This document shows positions 18,619-26,332 of a stretch of DNA of 64,000 nt, piece by piece. Origin of the DNA: a virus. The notes below the pieces were generated by a model, which was not told where the DNA came from, ran no database searches, and was given only the letters and a program-made list of their open reading frames with translations. How positions within the stretch are numbered: the first letter of the stretch is position 1; each line of letters opens with the position of its first letter. The position numbers and the translations under genes are program-made. Location of the stretch: positions 62,001 to 126,000 of the IMG/VR virus record IMGVR_UViG_3300028840_004168; one strand, given 5' to 3'.

Positions 18619-20431
18619 CGCTGTTTATTTCAATCAAACCTTTAAAGATAGAATTCATTTCATCAGCAAGCTTTGGAACTGAGCTTATATCGCTTAATCT
18701 GGAAGGCATCTTTTGAGCCAGCGGCGCAGATACACCTCTTGTTTGAGGCAAGTATTCTTTCCTTTGCGTCTTAACAACAGTAGGAGCAACAGCGTTCCAG
18801 TACTTAGGATCTTTCTGCGCTGGGGTTCCCATATAAGATGCCAATGCTAATGCAATAACTCTATCAGCATGATGGTATTTAAGCTCTCCAGGATCAACGT
18901 CATATCTGACGCTATTAAAATTAGTTATAATTCTTCTGATAGAAATAAGTTGTTTGACCAGTTCCATGTCTTCAGGGATAGCGATCATCTGCCCTTCAAA
19001 CCTGATCTTTAGGTTAGTGAACAACTGGTTCTTTAATACATTGGTAAAAGACAGCGTCTTGACACGGCTGCCAAACTCGTTCTGAAGCTGCTCTGCGAGC
19101 TGCATGCCGATGCCTGTTTCATCAATGCCTAACTTGATAATTGGAAATGTATTCATGTAATACTGAAGCTGCCTTCTCTGTTCTTCAAAAGGTATGTTCT
19201 TAAATGATCTTGCAAAAACAACTGTCTGAAGCATACCTTCTTCTTCTATTATTTTAAATTCAGCTGAATCTTTCCGTCTACCAACGTCATATCCAGCATA
19301 AAGATTTTTAGATATTTTACCCTTAGAAAGATGCTCAAGCAGAACATTTGCTTCGCCGCCACAATAGATAAACTTTTTGTGTTTATATTTTTGCTTGATC
19401 GGATAATCACGAATCTTGTAAGGAGCGCCAGTAAGGTCTTCCTGCCTGTAAGCAAACTTGCAATGGTTAATAACTTCAGGTGGGAAGAAAAAGCTGGCAT
19501 CGTCCAGGAACTTGCAGTTATATTCCTGTTCGAAAAAGTCTTCATCCATGTTCACAAAAATTTCCATAAGTATTTCTGTGCCAAAATGACCCACCACTTC
19601 ACGAATAGACATGCCTTCATCTATTGCTAGTCTGGCAACATGGATGTCATCTACCAGACGTGGACAATCATAAAAAGGAATATTTGTTATTTTAAATCTA
19701 AACTTGCTTGGATTTGTAGCAATGTTATAAAACTTGCCCCTGCTGCCCAGCGGCGTAGAACCGATAAACAAGCAGCCGCCGAAAGATATCATAGGGAGCG
19801 CTGCAACGTATATCTGGTCAGCCCAGGTATAATGGGCATATTCATCCAGGAACACGTCAGTCCTGCTTGTTCCTTTACCTCTTGGCTCTCTTTGTGGATG
19901 GCTAATCAGAGTTGTTCTTGTTTTATATTTTCCAGAAGTAGATTCAAACTCAAGGCGCTGGATGTTGTCAACGACCAGTTTCTTTTGCCATGCTGAAGGC
20001 AGGCTATCATAGCCCATCTTCGCATACAGTATTTTATTGTTAGCGTCATCTTGATTGTAGCTGACAAAGATAGCCTGATAATCATGGTATAAATGGGAAG
20101 ATGCAAGGCCACGCATTGAATAGGCATAACTGATGCCAACACGCCTTGACTTGTTTTGCAGGCTGAATACATTTACTTCATCGACAATCTCTCTGCCATA
20201 TTCATCCAGTACAAGCGGCTCTCCAGAAAGGCTTATCAATCCCTCATTCCATCCAGAAAGCGTTGTGAGCCAATTAGACATATCCTCTTCGCTAGGCTCT
20301 TTCTTGCTTACAACATAAGGTATTTGAGCTTTCTTATTGCTGTTAGCATAGACAGAGTCGAAGGGGTTATCTTTTAACCGAGGCTTTGGAGCCTTCTTGT
20401 TGCTGACTCTGATCTTCCGTTTATTCGGCAT
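18533..20431 (-). CDS. terL: Terminase large subunit
   Basis: 632 residues, the ATP-driven DNA-packaging motor and nuclease. Residues ~94-101 (K-S-R-R-V-G-I-S) are the relaxed Walker A of Mu-like terminases; T-D-V-F-L-D-E-Y-A-H (~190-200) is Walker B with catalytic Glu; F-I-G-S-T-P is the coupling motif. The C-terminal RNase H-like nuclease is visible as A-G-Y-D-V-G-R-R-K-D-S, G-I-D-E-T-G-I-G and H-A-D-R-V-I-A-L-A-L-A, giving the three acidic residues. Its 3' end overlaps the portal gene by 86 bp and its 5' end overlaps the upstream gene by 11 bp. Confidence 0.93.
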   Translation of the reverse strand: MPNKRKIRVSNKKAPKPRLKDNPFDSVYANSNKKAQIPYVVSKKEPSEEDMSNWLTTLSGWNEGLISLSGEPLVLDEYGREIVDEVNVFSLQNKSRRVGISYAYSMRGLASSHLYHDYQAIFVSYNQDDANNKILYAKMGYDSLPSAWQKKLVVDNIQRLEFESTSGKYKTRTTLISHPQREPRGKGTSRTDVFLDEYAHYTWADQIYVAALPMISFGGCLFIGSTPLGSRGKFYNIATNPSKFRFKITNIPFYDCPRLVDDIHVARLAIDEGMSIREVVGHFGTEILMEIFVNMDEDFFEQEYNCKFLDDASFFFPPEVINHCKFAYRQEDLTGAPYKIRDYPIKQKYKHKKFIYCGGEANVLLEHLSKGKISKNLYAGYDVGRRKDSAEFKIIEEEGMLQTVVFARSFKNIPFEEQRRQLQYYMNTFPIIKLGIDETGIGMQLAEQLQNEFGSRVKTLSFTNVLKNQLFTNLKIRFEGQMIAIPEDMELVKQLISIRRIITNFNSVRYDVDPGELKYHHADRVIALALASYMGTPAQKDPKYWNAVAPTVVKTQRKEYLPQTRGVSAPLAQKMPSRLSDISSVPKLADEMNSIFKGLIEINSDGISRSPGRDAKGALPYEKGTGTRRKLR

Positions 20432-21014
20432 TGTTTACTGTTTCCTCAACAGGTGCTGCTTCCTGTTCTATTTCAGAGGAAAATGGCTGTCCATAGTTCA
20501 ATACACGCTTTTTAAGATCTTCTTTAGCGCTGCTTCTAACTTCTTTCTGCTTGATTTCACGCTTCCTGTTTTTAGCAAACCTGTCTCTTACTTCTTCTAC
20601 ATAAGTGACGCTCTTCTTTTCAGTAACATCTTCAGGATTATCTAATCTTTGTTCTTTGGAAATGATTGTAAGCATGTTGATAAGATTTTCAAATTTAACA
20701 TTTTCAAGAGCGCCTTCCATGATGCGCTTGAGGATTTCCTTAATTACGAAATCAGCTATGACACGGTTCTTGTCTAACCTGTAAGAAGCCAGGTCTTTGT
20801 CTTCCAGCTTGTTTTCCTCTTTTTGAAATCTCTCTACAAAAGAAGGATCTTGCATTAAGCTCTCTATCCGATAAACAGGTATATTGAGCATTTCAGCGAT
20901 ACCTTCTATGTCGATTTCAGTAGCCATTATAGGCGCAATAAGTTTATTGCGCATGCGCAAAATCTCTTCTGGACTTCGCTTGGCTTTCTTTTTTCTCTTA
21001 CCATTGTTAGACAT
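20421..21014 (-). CDS. Probable terminase small subunit
   Basis: 197 residues from the ATG at 21014; an in-frame ATG four codons upstream is also possible. The first ~20 residues are basic; then a helix-turn-helix-like stretch (I-E-G-I-A-E-M-L-N-I-P-V-Y-R-I-E-S-L) as in small terminases that recognise packaging sites. The remainder is a charged helical region. It is directly upstream of terL with an 11 bp overlap and first in the late operon, the expected place. Confidence 0.7.
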   Translation of the reverse strand: MSNNGKRKKKAKRSPEEILRMRNKLIAPIMATEIDIEGIAEMLNIPVYRIESLMQDPSFVERFQKEENKLEDKDLASYRLDKNRVIADFVIKEILKRIMEGALENVKFENLINMLTIISKEQRLDNPEDVTEKKSVTYVEEVRDRFAKNRKREIKQKEVRSSAKEDLKKRVLNYGQPFSSEIEQEAAPVEETVNNAE

Positions 21015-21048
21015 ATCAAATTCCAAATTTTACACGACTTTAGCTTAA

Positions 21049-21076
21049 AGTATAATAGGTTATAAATAAAAAACAA
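21049..21076 (-). promoter_or_regulatory. Promoter of the late/packaging operon
   Basis: Minus-strand TTGTTT, 16 bp, TATACT, ending ~35 bases before the terminase small subunit candidate. Divergent from the plus promoter at 21112. Confidence 0.5.
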
Positions 21077-21111
21077 GAAAAAAATTGGAATTTCAGAAAA
21101 TATTTTTTTGC

Positions 21112-21140
21112 TTGATAACTGGCAAGAAATAACTTAGTAT
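21112..21140 (+). promoter_or_regulatory. Rightward promoter
   Basis: TTGATA, 17 bp, TAGTAT, preceded by a GGAATTTCAGA stretch that resembles the recurrent promoter palindrome. Drives the 21.2 kb genes. Its position shows that the start of the next gene is 21173, not the ATG at 21143 that lies in the promoter. Confidence 0.5.
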
Positions 21141-21172
21141 CTATGAAACAATTAAATAAAAAGGATTTCCAG

Positions 21173-21385
21173 ATGTCTAAGAATGCTAAGCTTTCAAAAC
21201 TAGTTGAAAAAGCTAGGAAAATCTTTCAGCAAAACTCAAACATCCCTATGTTTGCTACAGAAATAGACCTGACGAGATCAGAGCTAAGACAGCTTGAAAG
21301 GGCAGGAATAGTTAGCTCTCTGGCGCTAGAAATAGAGTCAGGTTCTATAGTGAAAAAGTTTTATTGGGAGCAATATGATGCCTAA
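21173..21385 (+). CDS. Small hypothetical protein
   Basis: 70 residues. AAAGGA lies 9 bases before the chosen ATG. Two helices and a short strand (M-F-A-T-E-I-D-L-T-R-S-E-L-R-Q-L-E-R-A-G-I) look like a winged or simple helix-turn-helix DNA-binding fold, with 'L-T-R-S-E-L-R-Q-L' as possible recognition helix. First rightward gene, so possibly a regulator. Overlaps the next gene by 11 bp. Confidence 0.65.
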   Translation: MSKNAKLSKLVEKARKIFQQNSNIPMFATEIDLTRSELRQLERAGIVSSLALEIESGSIVKKFYWEQYDA

Positions 21386-21758
21386 GCCAGTTAACGGAAA
21401 CTCCCTGCTGTTCGGCGCTGCAGAGATGCTACATGTGTTATTAGACGTAGATCCAGAAACGGAAAAATTTAAAATCATATTCATCACCCATCCAAAATTA
21501 AAACTCAAAGGGCCGATAATTTCACTCAGCTCAGAAATATCAAACTTGATTATTGCGATGCTAACTCCTTTAATTCCAGATAAAAATCTCAAGATGCGAT
21601 TTCTGCCAGCAATAGTTTTCAAAAAAGAAATAGAAAACACCAAAGCAGAAATAGTAATGATGGGAACAAAGCCCAAGCAAGAAGGCAATGGCAGCGTTAA
21701 TTTTTTGCCACTTAAACCGTCACAGATACTTATAGAATCCCCAAAGCCCGATAAATAA
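21375..21758 (+). CDS. Hypothetical protein
   Basis: 127 residues, starting at ATG 21375 or 21378. The sequence alternates hydrophobic strands with Lys/Glu (F-K-I-I-F-I-T-H-P-K-L, I-I-S-L-S-S-E-I) and has no catalytic motif or membrane helix. Cotranscribed with the preceding gene. Unrecognised. Confidence 0.6.
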   Translation: MMPKPVNGNSLLFGAAEMLHVLLDVDPETEKFKIIFITHPKLKLKGPIISLSSEISNLIIAMLTPLIPDKNLKMRFLPAIVFKKEIENTKAEIVMMGTKPKQEGNGSVNFLPLKPSQILIESPKPDK

Positions 21759-21785
21759 ACAACCTCCACTCCCCTAAAAAAGTTC

Positions 21786-21813
21786 TTGACAAATAATTAT
21801 TTATATGTATAGT
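21786..21813 (+). promoter_or_regulatory. Promoter for the RHH genes
   Basis: TTGACA, 16 bp, TATAGT, 22 bp upstream of the first ribbon-helix-helix gene, whose SD is AAAGGAG. Confidence 0.65.
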
Positions 21814-21834
21814 TATTTATAAAGGAGTATTTAC

Positions 21835-21984
21835 ATGCATAAGATACAAATAAACGTCACAAGAGAGCAGTTTAAAAAATTAGACAAAATATATGAAGAG
21901 ACTGGCGCTAGAAGAGCAGAGACGGTGAGAAGAGCGCTAGATAAGTATTTCAAAGAATATGAAAAAAATAAGAAAAGCATATAA
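21835..21984 (+). CDS. Ribbon-helix-helix (CopG/Arc-like) protein 1
   Basis: 49 residues. One short beta strand (I-Q-I-N-V-T), then two helices separated by T-G-A-R-R-A-E-T-V-R-R-A-L-D-K-Y, the classic RHH plan. RHH proteins dimerise and bind operator DNA with the strand. SD AAAGGAG at good distance and its own promoter. A paralogue lies 260 bp downstream, with a TnpB fragment between. Likely an autoregulator or operon repressor. Confidence 0.75.
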   Translation: MHKIQINVTREQFKKLDKIYEETGARRAETVRRALDKYFKEYEKNKKSI

Positions 21985-22273
21985 TTTCAGGCTCAAACCA
22001 ACACCTGAAATAGAGCAAAGGTTTGATGAATTTGCTAATGCATGCCGCTTTATCTGGAATAAATCACTTGCTGTTCAAAAAGAAAAATTAGAAACCAAAG
22101 AAAAATTGTTGAGTGAATTCGACATCAATCGCCTTATAGTTAAATGGAAAAATAATACCGAAACATTATGGCTTAAAAATATTAATATGAAACAGGAACC
22201 TTTAAGGATGTCAAGACAAAGTGTGTCAAACTTATGTTTTAACTATGAAAAGAAAAAATGTGCACTTGACTGA
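21959..22273 (+). pseudogene. Truncated IS605-type TnpB (N-terminal fragment)
   Basis: 104 codons matching only the N-terminal helix-turn-helix region of TnpB/OrfB: K-A-Y-N-F-R-L-K-P-T-P-E, F-A-N-A-C-R-F-I-W-N-K-S-L, and near the end S-R-Q-S-V-S-N-L. Full TnpB is ~350-400 residues with a RuvC nuclease and a zinc finger, all missing here. The fragment overlaps the 3' end of RHH protein 1 and the 5' end of RHH protein 2. It could still be translated but cannot be an RNA-guided nuclease. Confidence 0.78.
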
Positions 22274-22385
22274 AGCTCAAATAAAGAGCATCCAGCAGCT
22301 GTCTAAAGAGACAGGGCTAAAGCCTGCTGAGATCATACGCAGAGCTATTGACGCATACATTAAAAAGCACAGGAGAAAACCATGA
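22245..22385 (+). CDS. Ribbon-helix-helix protein 2
   Basis: 46 residues from ATG 22245, in another frame inside the TnpB fragment's 3' end. The strand V-H-L-T-E and helices S-I-Q-Q-L-S-K-E-T-G-L-K-P-A-E-I-I-R-R-A follow the RHH plan and align with RHH protein 1. Its stop overlaps the next start (ATGA). The upstream SD is weak, so translation may depend on the TnpB fragment. Likely a DNA-binding regulator. Confidence 0.65.
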   Translation: MKRKNVHLTEAQIKSIQQLSKETGLKPAEIIRRAIDAYIKKHRRKP

Positions 22386-23272
22386 GCAACGGAGACAACA
22401 GCATTGCCCCGACCAGAAGAATTATAATCCCTATATTCATTCCTTCCAATAGCTATGTAAAAAAAATAAAGAATATAGTCACAGATGCTGAATGGAATGA
22501 GATACGAAGAAATACATACAGAGAAGCTAACTACAGGTGTGAGATATGCGGCAGAACTGGACAGGACTTTGGCTACAACTACCCTGTGGCATGCAGTGAT
22601 GTTTGGGAGATAAACGATGATGAGAACAGGCAGATACTCACTGGCTTTGAAGCACTGTGTCCACCATGCACAGGTGCCAAGTTCTTCATCTTCATAGAGG
22701 CATCCAGAAGGCTGGCTATAATAAGCCATATGGCAGAAGTTAATCAGATAGATGTTATAGAAGCAGAGAGAGTTATCCGTAACGCCCATGTCAGATATAG
22801 AGAAAGGTCTAGCAATCCGCCTATGAATGTAGATATAGAACACCTGTGGAGACAATACAGGATAGATCCTTTTAACGATCATGAAGGAGAGCTTCAAGAG
22901 ATAAACAGCAGAACCCCATCCGAACTGGCAAGACAGGCTATATCCAGGGAAGGCATAGAGCTTTCTCCTACAATGCCTATAGCCGCAGAAGAAGTTCTGC
23001 CTGCAGACCCACCATCGCCTAGAAGAAGAACATCTCTGATGGCTGAAGACAACAGAGATCGTGTAGACATGGAGTCAAGCAGAGTAGCAATGACTCAAGA
23101 CCTGCTTGATGAATATCTGGAACGGCACGACAGAGTGATAGAAGAAGAAAAAAGAGATAAGAAAAAAACAAAAAATATGAAGACAAAAAACCCTGTTAAA
23201 AAAGAACCAGATCACATAACGACAGACCATATTAAAAGGAAGAAAAGAAAAATATGGCTGCCAAAAAATTAA
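22382..23272 (+). CDS. Degenerate HNH-fold zinc protein
   Basis: 296 residues. Residues ~38-105 resemble a zinc-binding HNH-like domain widespread in phages: E-A-N-Y-R-C-E-I-C-G, D-V-W-E, L-T-G-F-E-A-L-C-P-P-C. From memory of that family, histidines usually follow the first and last cysteine blocks (C-H-E-V-W and C-H-x-x-K-H); here they read C-S-D-V-W and C-T-G-A-K-F, so nuclease activity is doubtful. Residues ~180-270 are a charged disordered linker, and the end (K-R-K-K-R-K-I-W-L-P-K-N) is a variant of the basic-aromatic tail seen on many genes here. Confidence 0.65.
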   Translation: MSNGDNSIAPTRRIIIPIFIPSNSYVKKIKNIVTDAEWNEIRRNTYREANYRCEICGRTGQDFGYNYPVACSDVWEINDDENRQILTGFEALCPPCTGAKFFIFIEASRRLAIISHMAEVNQIDVIEAERVIRNAHVRYRERSSNPPMNVDIEHLWRQYRIDPFNDHEGELQEINSRTPSELARQAISREGIELSPTMPIAAEEVLPADPPSPRRRTSLMAEDNRDRVDMESSRVAMTQDLLDEYLERHDRVIEEEKRDKKKTKNMKTKNPVKKEPDHITTDHIKRKKRKIWLPKN

Positions 23273-23505
23273 ATCTAGCAAAGGTAGTGCAACAGGATTT
23301 CAATGCTGACAAATACGCCATTGCCAAAGGAAGAGCGCAGACAGGATTCAAAGGAGAAGTGTTGCCACTGGAAGCAAATATGATATCAGAATTTAAAGAA
23401 AGGAGATTAGATGATGAAACTTATTACCCACGCAGCAATTTTGACGATAACCTTTATAAAATTGCTGTTTACTTCGTCAAGCTCTTTATGGGACGGCGTA
23501 TCTAA
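23254..23505 (+). CDS. Hypothetical protein
   Basis: 83 residues, overlapping the previous gene by 19 bp; mixed charged and aromatic residues, no recognised domain. Its 3' third is overlapped in another frame by the small ORF at 23411-23530. Confidence 0.55.
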   Translation: MAAKKLNLAKVVQQDFNADKYAIAKGRAQTGFKGEVLPLEANMISEFKERRLDDETYYPRSNFDDNLYKIAVYFVKLFMGRRI

Positions 23506-23530
23506 TTTAACACCATCAGGAAGGAGATAG
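23411..23530 (+). CDS. Possible overlapping small membrane protein
   Basis: 39 residues, in a different frame inside and beyond the previous gene. It has a strong SD (AGGAG, 5 bases from ATG 23411) and a single hydrophobic helix (A-A-I-L-T-I-T-F-I-K-L-L-F). The good SD argues for translation, but composition alone cannot prove it. Confidence 0.45.
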   Translation: MMKLITHAAILTITFIKLLFTSSSSLWDGVSNLTPSGRR

Positions 23531-23532
23531 CC

Positions 23533-23889
23533 ATGAACACATTTTTTCTAATCTTTAATATTGTTAAACTGCTCTGGCCTTTCATGGAGAAAGTCTTTGA
23601 CTATGTGTGGGCTAAATGGAAAGAGCACGATGAGATCAAAGCCAAGCATCTGGCAGAAGGCAAGTCTGAAAGTGAAGTAGATATATTGCTGGCTGTCTTC
23701 AAGGGAGATGCCAGGAATGAAATTATCAACATGATGAAAGAGCAGAACATCAGCGAGAAAGTAGCCAGGGCTGCCCTGGAATGTCTGTTGATCGCTATCG
23801 GCAAGCTGCTTGACAAAGGCAAAGATCCAGAGAAAATTTTCGGCAAAAAAAAGAAAAAAGATATTGAAGTTGAAAGCTCAACTGAGTAA
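23533..23889 (+). CDS. Hypothetical amphipathic helical protein
   Basis: 118 residues, SD AAGGAG. The N-terminal 20 residues are hydrophobic/aromatic (F-F-L-I-F-N-I-V-K-L-L-W-P-F), perhaps a membrane-surface helix. The rest is charged helix, ending K-K-K-K-K-D-I-E-V-E-S. Unrecognised. Confidence 0.6.
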   Translation: MNTFFLIFNIVKLLWPFMEKVFDYVWAKWKEHDEIKAKHLAEGKSESEVDILLAVFKGDARNEIINMMKEQNISEKVARAALECLLIAIGKLLDKGKDPEKIFGKKKKKDIEVESSTE

Positions 23890-23898
23890 AATATTTTC

Positions 23899-24080
23899 AG
23901 AGGCTGTTGGTCAATATTAATCCTTAAGGTCAAAGATTATTACTTATGAAGCGTCGTGACTTTTTTGGAATCATAATTTTATCAATCTTCTAATGTGGGT
24001 ATTAGAAGTAAATCAGTCAGTTTGTTCTTTCTATAATAAATAGTAGCTGACAAGCAATAACTGTATAGCCAACAGCCTCT
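23899..24080 (+). other. Leader region closed by a 12 bp inverted repeat
   Basis: AGAGGCTGTTGG at 23899-23910 is the exact reverse complement of CCAACAGCCTCT at 24069-24080. The enclosed 158 bases contain a smaller inverted repeat, CTTCTAAT/ATTAGAAG with a 6-base loop (23987-24008). The right arm ends 18 bases before the next ATG, just ahead of its SD. A structured 5' leader or small RNA is likely; no known riboswitch class is recognised. Confidence 0.5.
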
Positions 24081-24098
24081 ACCTTTAAGGAGATCTAA

Positions 24099-24524
24099 AT
24101 GATAAATGGTATAACTAAAGAAATGATAAACAACGTGATGGCTGAGCTTAACGCCATCTTTAAAGAGATTGCAGGCATAGATGACATGCTGACATATAAT
24201 GAAGAGGCTGGCGGCGTAATGTTAGCCACTCCATTCCTGCTCTCTAAAGGACAAATAGAAGAGTTTGTCATAAGCCAGGGATGTGCCAACTTCAAAAGCT
24301 TTATCAAGCAATCAGGATTTGAACCAGAAGAAATAATAAAAGATATAATGTTCCTTGTACTGTCATCTCTCAACAACAACCTGATGACGATGATGCAGAA
24401 CTTCCCAGGAGACAGGTTTACACAGTATGTCGAATCGCTTGACAAGCTGGCAGAGATGGAAGCAGCTGAAGACAAGGAACAAAAACTAAGAGGGCTGCTA
24501 GGGACAAAGGAAACTGAAAACTAA
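24099..24524 (+). CDS. Hypothetical helical protein
   Basis: 141 residues, SD AAGGAG. Mostly alpha-helical with two methionine/leucine-rich helices (I-M-F-L-V-L-S-S-L-N-N-N-L-M). No known motif. It is the first gene after the structured leader. Its stop overlaps the next start (TAATG). Confidence 0.6.
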   Translation: MINGITKEMINNVMAELNAIFKEIAGIDDMLTYNEEAGGVMLATPFLLSKGQIEEFVISQGCANFKSFIKQSGFEPEEIIKDIMFLVLSSLNNNLMTMMQNFPGDRFTQYVESLDKLAEMEAAEDKEQKLRGLLGTKETEN

Positions 24525-24691
24525 TGTCACTAATACATGTTTGCGAAAAATGTTTTAAAAAAATGAAGATACCGATGATCAGCATAACAATCGGCTCTAA
24601 CTGGACTTGCCCTGTATGCAAGAAAGACGGAGCCACAGTATTGATAGACTCATGCAAAGCGCTTAACAAGCTACTTTACGATGAGGATTAA
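24524..24691 (+). CDS. Small zinc ribbon protein
   Basis: 55 residues; too short to be noticed by a length cutoff of 60. V-C-E-K-C and T-C-P-V-C give a C-x2-C...C-x2-C zinc ribbon. Start overlaps the previous stop by 1 bp. Likely binds nucleic acid or a protein partner. Confidence 0.7.
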   Translation: MSLIHVCEKCFKKMKIPMISITIGSNWTCPVCKKDGATVLIDSCKALNKLLYDED

Positions 24692-24693
24692 AT

Positions 24694-24963
24694 ATGGAAA
24701 GAGACAGTGGAACAACATATACCACTGGCGATAACAGCAGCACCATCTCAGGCACAATAGTACAAACTATAGACGATTCAAATTCAGCCACAGACAGCTT
24801 CGCAGAAGTCAAAGGGCATGTGCTTGTCCAATACACAATATGTAGAAGACAGTATGAAGAAGCCGAAGAATGCTATCTTGAAAAAGAACCTGAAAAATAC
24901 ATCATAGAAGACGAAGACGCAGAAGATCAAATAGACCTAGATATCTCAAGGGAACCGCCGTAA
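24694..24963 (+). CDS. Acidic hypothetical protein
   Basis: 89 residues, Ser/Thr-rich first half, Asp/Glu-rich second half, with the last ~25 residues mostly acidic. Low-complexity acidic proteins of this size can mimic DNA or bind basic partners, but no anti-restriction family is recognised. Ends 42 bp before a terminator. Confidence 0.55.
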   Translation: MERDSGTTYTTGDNSSTISGTIVQTIDDSNSATDSFAEVKGHVLVQYTICRRQYEEAEECYLEKEPEKYIIEDEDAEDQIDLDISREPP

Positions 24964-25004
24964 TAGATATCCATGTTGACGATCCAAGAAGCTTAATCGA
25001 TGTT

Positions 25005-25032
25005 GAGTGGCTGGAAACAGCCACTCATTTTT
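25005..25032 (+). terminator. Rho-independent terminator
   Basis: GAGTGGCTG-GAAA-CAGCCACTC followed by ATTTTT; perfect 9 bp stem with a GAAA tetraloop. Ends the 24 kb unit. Confidence 0.85.
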
Positions 25033-25035
25033 CCC

Positions 25036-25064
25036 TTGACTTTTGGTAAAAGCTTAGCTATACT
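25036..25064 (+). promoter_or_regulatory. Promoter of the 25-33 kb unit
   Basis: TTGACT, 17 bp with internal AAAAGC, TATACT, 28 bp upstream of the next ATG. Directly behind the terminator. Confidence 0.75.
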
Positions 25065-25092
25065 TTAACTTAGAACAATTTAGGAGCCAACT

Positions 25093-25434
25093 ATGAGTGA
25101 TTGGTATCATAGATCAAGCCAAGAATATAAAGAAGCTAATAGCTGCCGCAATGCCTCCTGGGACACTTGCTCAAATGACAATTCAAGCGATATAACTGGT
25201 GGAATAGGTTATGACGGTTATTCGTGGGAATCTGTAGATGCAGTGACTGTTGGCTACTCGCAATGCCACTATTGCGGATGTATGTGTATAGATTTTGATA
25301 TGCATTCTATTGGCGATGATAAAGTTATTTGTGATAATTGCTTCGATTACTTGTTTGAAATTTTACACACGCTAAACAGGAAAAAGAAAAGAATAATTGT
25401 AATTACAGAAAAAAAGAAGGCAAAGAATGATTGA
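25093..25434 (+). CDS. Zinc-binding protein with basic tail
   Basis: 113 residues. C-H-Y-C-G and I-C-D-N-C (about residues 58-80) form a treble-clef-like zinc site. The C-terminus reads R-K-K-K-R-I-I-V-I-T-E-K-K-K; the first part resembles the basic-aromatic tail, and the I-V-I-T-E-K segment is encoded by a copy of the recurrent palindrome. First gene of its operon. Function unknown. Confidence 0.68.
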   Translation: MSDWYHRSSQEYKEANSCRNASWDTCSNDNSSDITGGIGYDGYSWESVDAVTVGYSQCHYCGCMCIDFDMHSIGDDKVICDNCFDYLFEILHTLNRKKKRIIVITEKKKAKND

Positions 25435-25714
25435 AACAATCTTCCCTGAATGCACAGGCTGCGGTTACTGCTGCCATAAAGCTCCATGCTCAACAGCACA
25501 AGAGCTCTACAACTGGCAGCTTAATTCTTGCCCTGAACTATTATGGTCAGAAGAGAAACAAAGATATCTGTGCGGATTGATGATGCGACCAGGAAAGGCA
25601 GGAGAGATATTTAGAGAAAAACTCTGTGCAGGCGAAGGCTGCTGCAGCAACCTTAACTCTTGGCACTATGATGTAAAGAAACGAGAACAGATCAAAGCAA
25701 AGGAGACAACGTGA
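25427..25714 (+). CDS. CxxCxxCC metal-binding protein
   Basis: 95 residues. The N-terminal C-T-G-C-G-Y-C-C-H-K-A-P-C resembles the YkgJ/PF03692 'CxxCxxCC' iron- or zinc-chelating domain, and C-A-G-E-G-C-C occurs further on. At least nine cysteines in 95 residues imply a metal cluster. Known full-length relatives are longer, so this may be a reduced form. Overlaps both neighbours. Confidence 0.62.
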   Translation: MIETIFPECTGCGYCCHKAPCSTAQELYNWQLNSCPELLWSEEKQRYLCGLMMRPGKAGEIFREKLCAGEGCCSNLNSWHYDVKKREQIKAKETT

Positions 25715-25905
25715 TACGCATTACATGCATGATGAAAGACTGCATTTTCAATGTAGGAAATATGGTAAAGCATGCACACCATGTTATAGGATGCGGCAAG
25801 GTAGATCCAAATATAGAAGTAGATATACGAATGAAGACATCTTATTGCAGAAGCCACGAAAAACCACAAGAAGAGGATGGAACAAAATATGATTCTAATA
25901 GATGA
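25711..25905 (+). CDS. Small Cys-rich protein, DUF1540-like pattern
   Basis: 64 residues from a GTG start (SD AAAGGAG). I-T-C-M-M-K-D-C-I-F-N-V, a later C, I-E-V-D-I, and a final C fit the short metal-binding DUF1540 plan. The assignment is by pattern only. Overlaps the next gene. Confidence 0.52.
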   Translation: MIRITCMMKDCIFNVGNMVKHAHHVIGCGKVDPNIEVDIRMKTSYCRSHEKPQEEDGTKYDSNR

Positions 25906-26332
25906 AAAAGGTAAAATGGTCAGCGATAAAAGCGAGAGGGAGCTGCACGCATTTGCTAAAAAGATAGGTATAAGTAGAGATTGGTTTAACAAGCCGCCTA
26001 AAGATGTAAGGATACCGACAGCGGCTTCTTACAGGCACTACGATCTCATTACCAAAGCCTTGATGGACAGGGCTATACAGATGGGAGCAGAAGAAGTGCC
26101 GACCAGAGAGCTTATCTATCGTGCGTGGTGGCATAATAAGCACTTGAAATCGACAAGGTGGAAGCTGCGGCAGGTCGCTAGGGAAGCGGCAAAGCAAGTA
26201 AAAATAAACGCTGAAGCAGAAGAAAAATCTGTAATTACAGAAAAAAAATCGGAGAAGAAGAGTGCCAAAAAAGCGAAAAAAGCTAGACCGAGAAAAAAAG
26301 ATAGAGTTGGTAAGAAGGTCAAAAAAGCATAA
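25889..26332 (+). CDS. DUF4031-like protein with Lys-rich tail
   Basis: 147 residues from ATG 25889. Residues ~1-75 match DUF4031 of phages: S-E-R-E-L-H-A-F-A-K-K-I-G-I-S-R-D-W-F, H-Y-D-L, and A-I-Q-M-G-A-E-E-V. The last ~40 residues are Lys-rich and low complexity, joined by S-V-I-T-E-K, which is encoded by a perfect copy of the 14 bp palindrome (26228-26241). The tail may be a secondary addition for DNA or RNA binding. Confidence 0.65.
   Translation: MILIDEKGKMVSDKSERELHAFAKKIGISRDWFNKPPKDVRIPTAASYRHYDLITKALMDRAIQMGAEEVPTRELIYRAWWHNKHLKSTRWKLRQVAREAAKQVKINAEAEEKSVITEKKSEKKSAKKAKKARPRKKDRVGKKVKKA

Noticed and set aside
20421-20600. K-K-R-V-L-N-Y-G-Q in the terminase small subunit candidate resembles the shared tail
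   Set aside because: It is internal, about 25 residues from the end, lacks the Phe, and lies in an unrelated operon; chance is likely.
21959-22273. TnpB fragment as an active RNA-guided nuclease
   Set aside because: The RuvC catalytic residues and zinc finger are absent; only the N-terminal ~100 residues remain.
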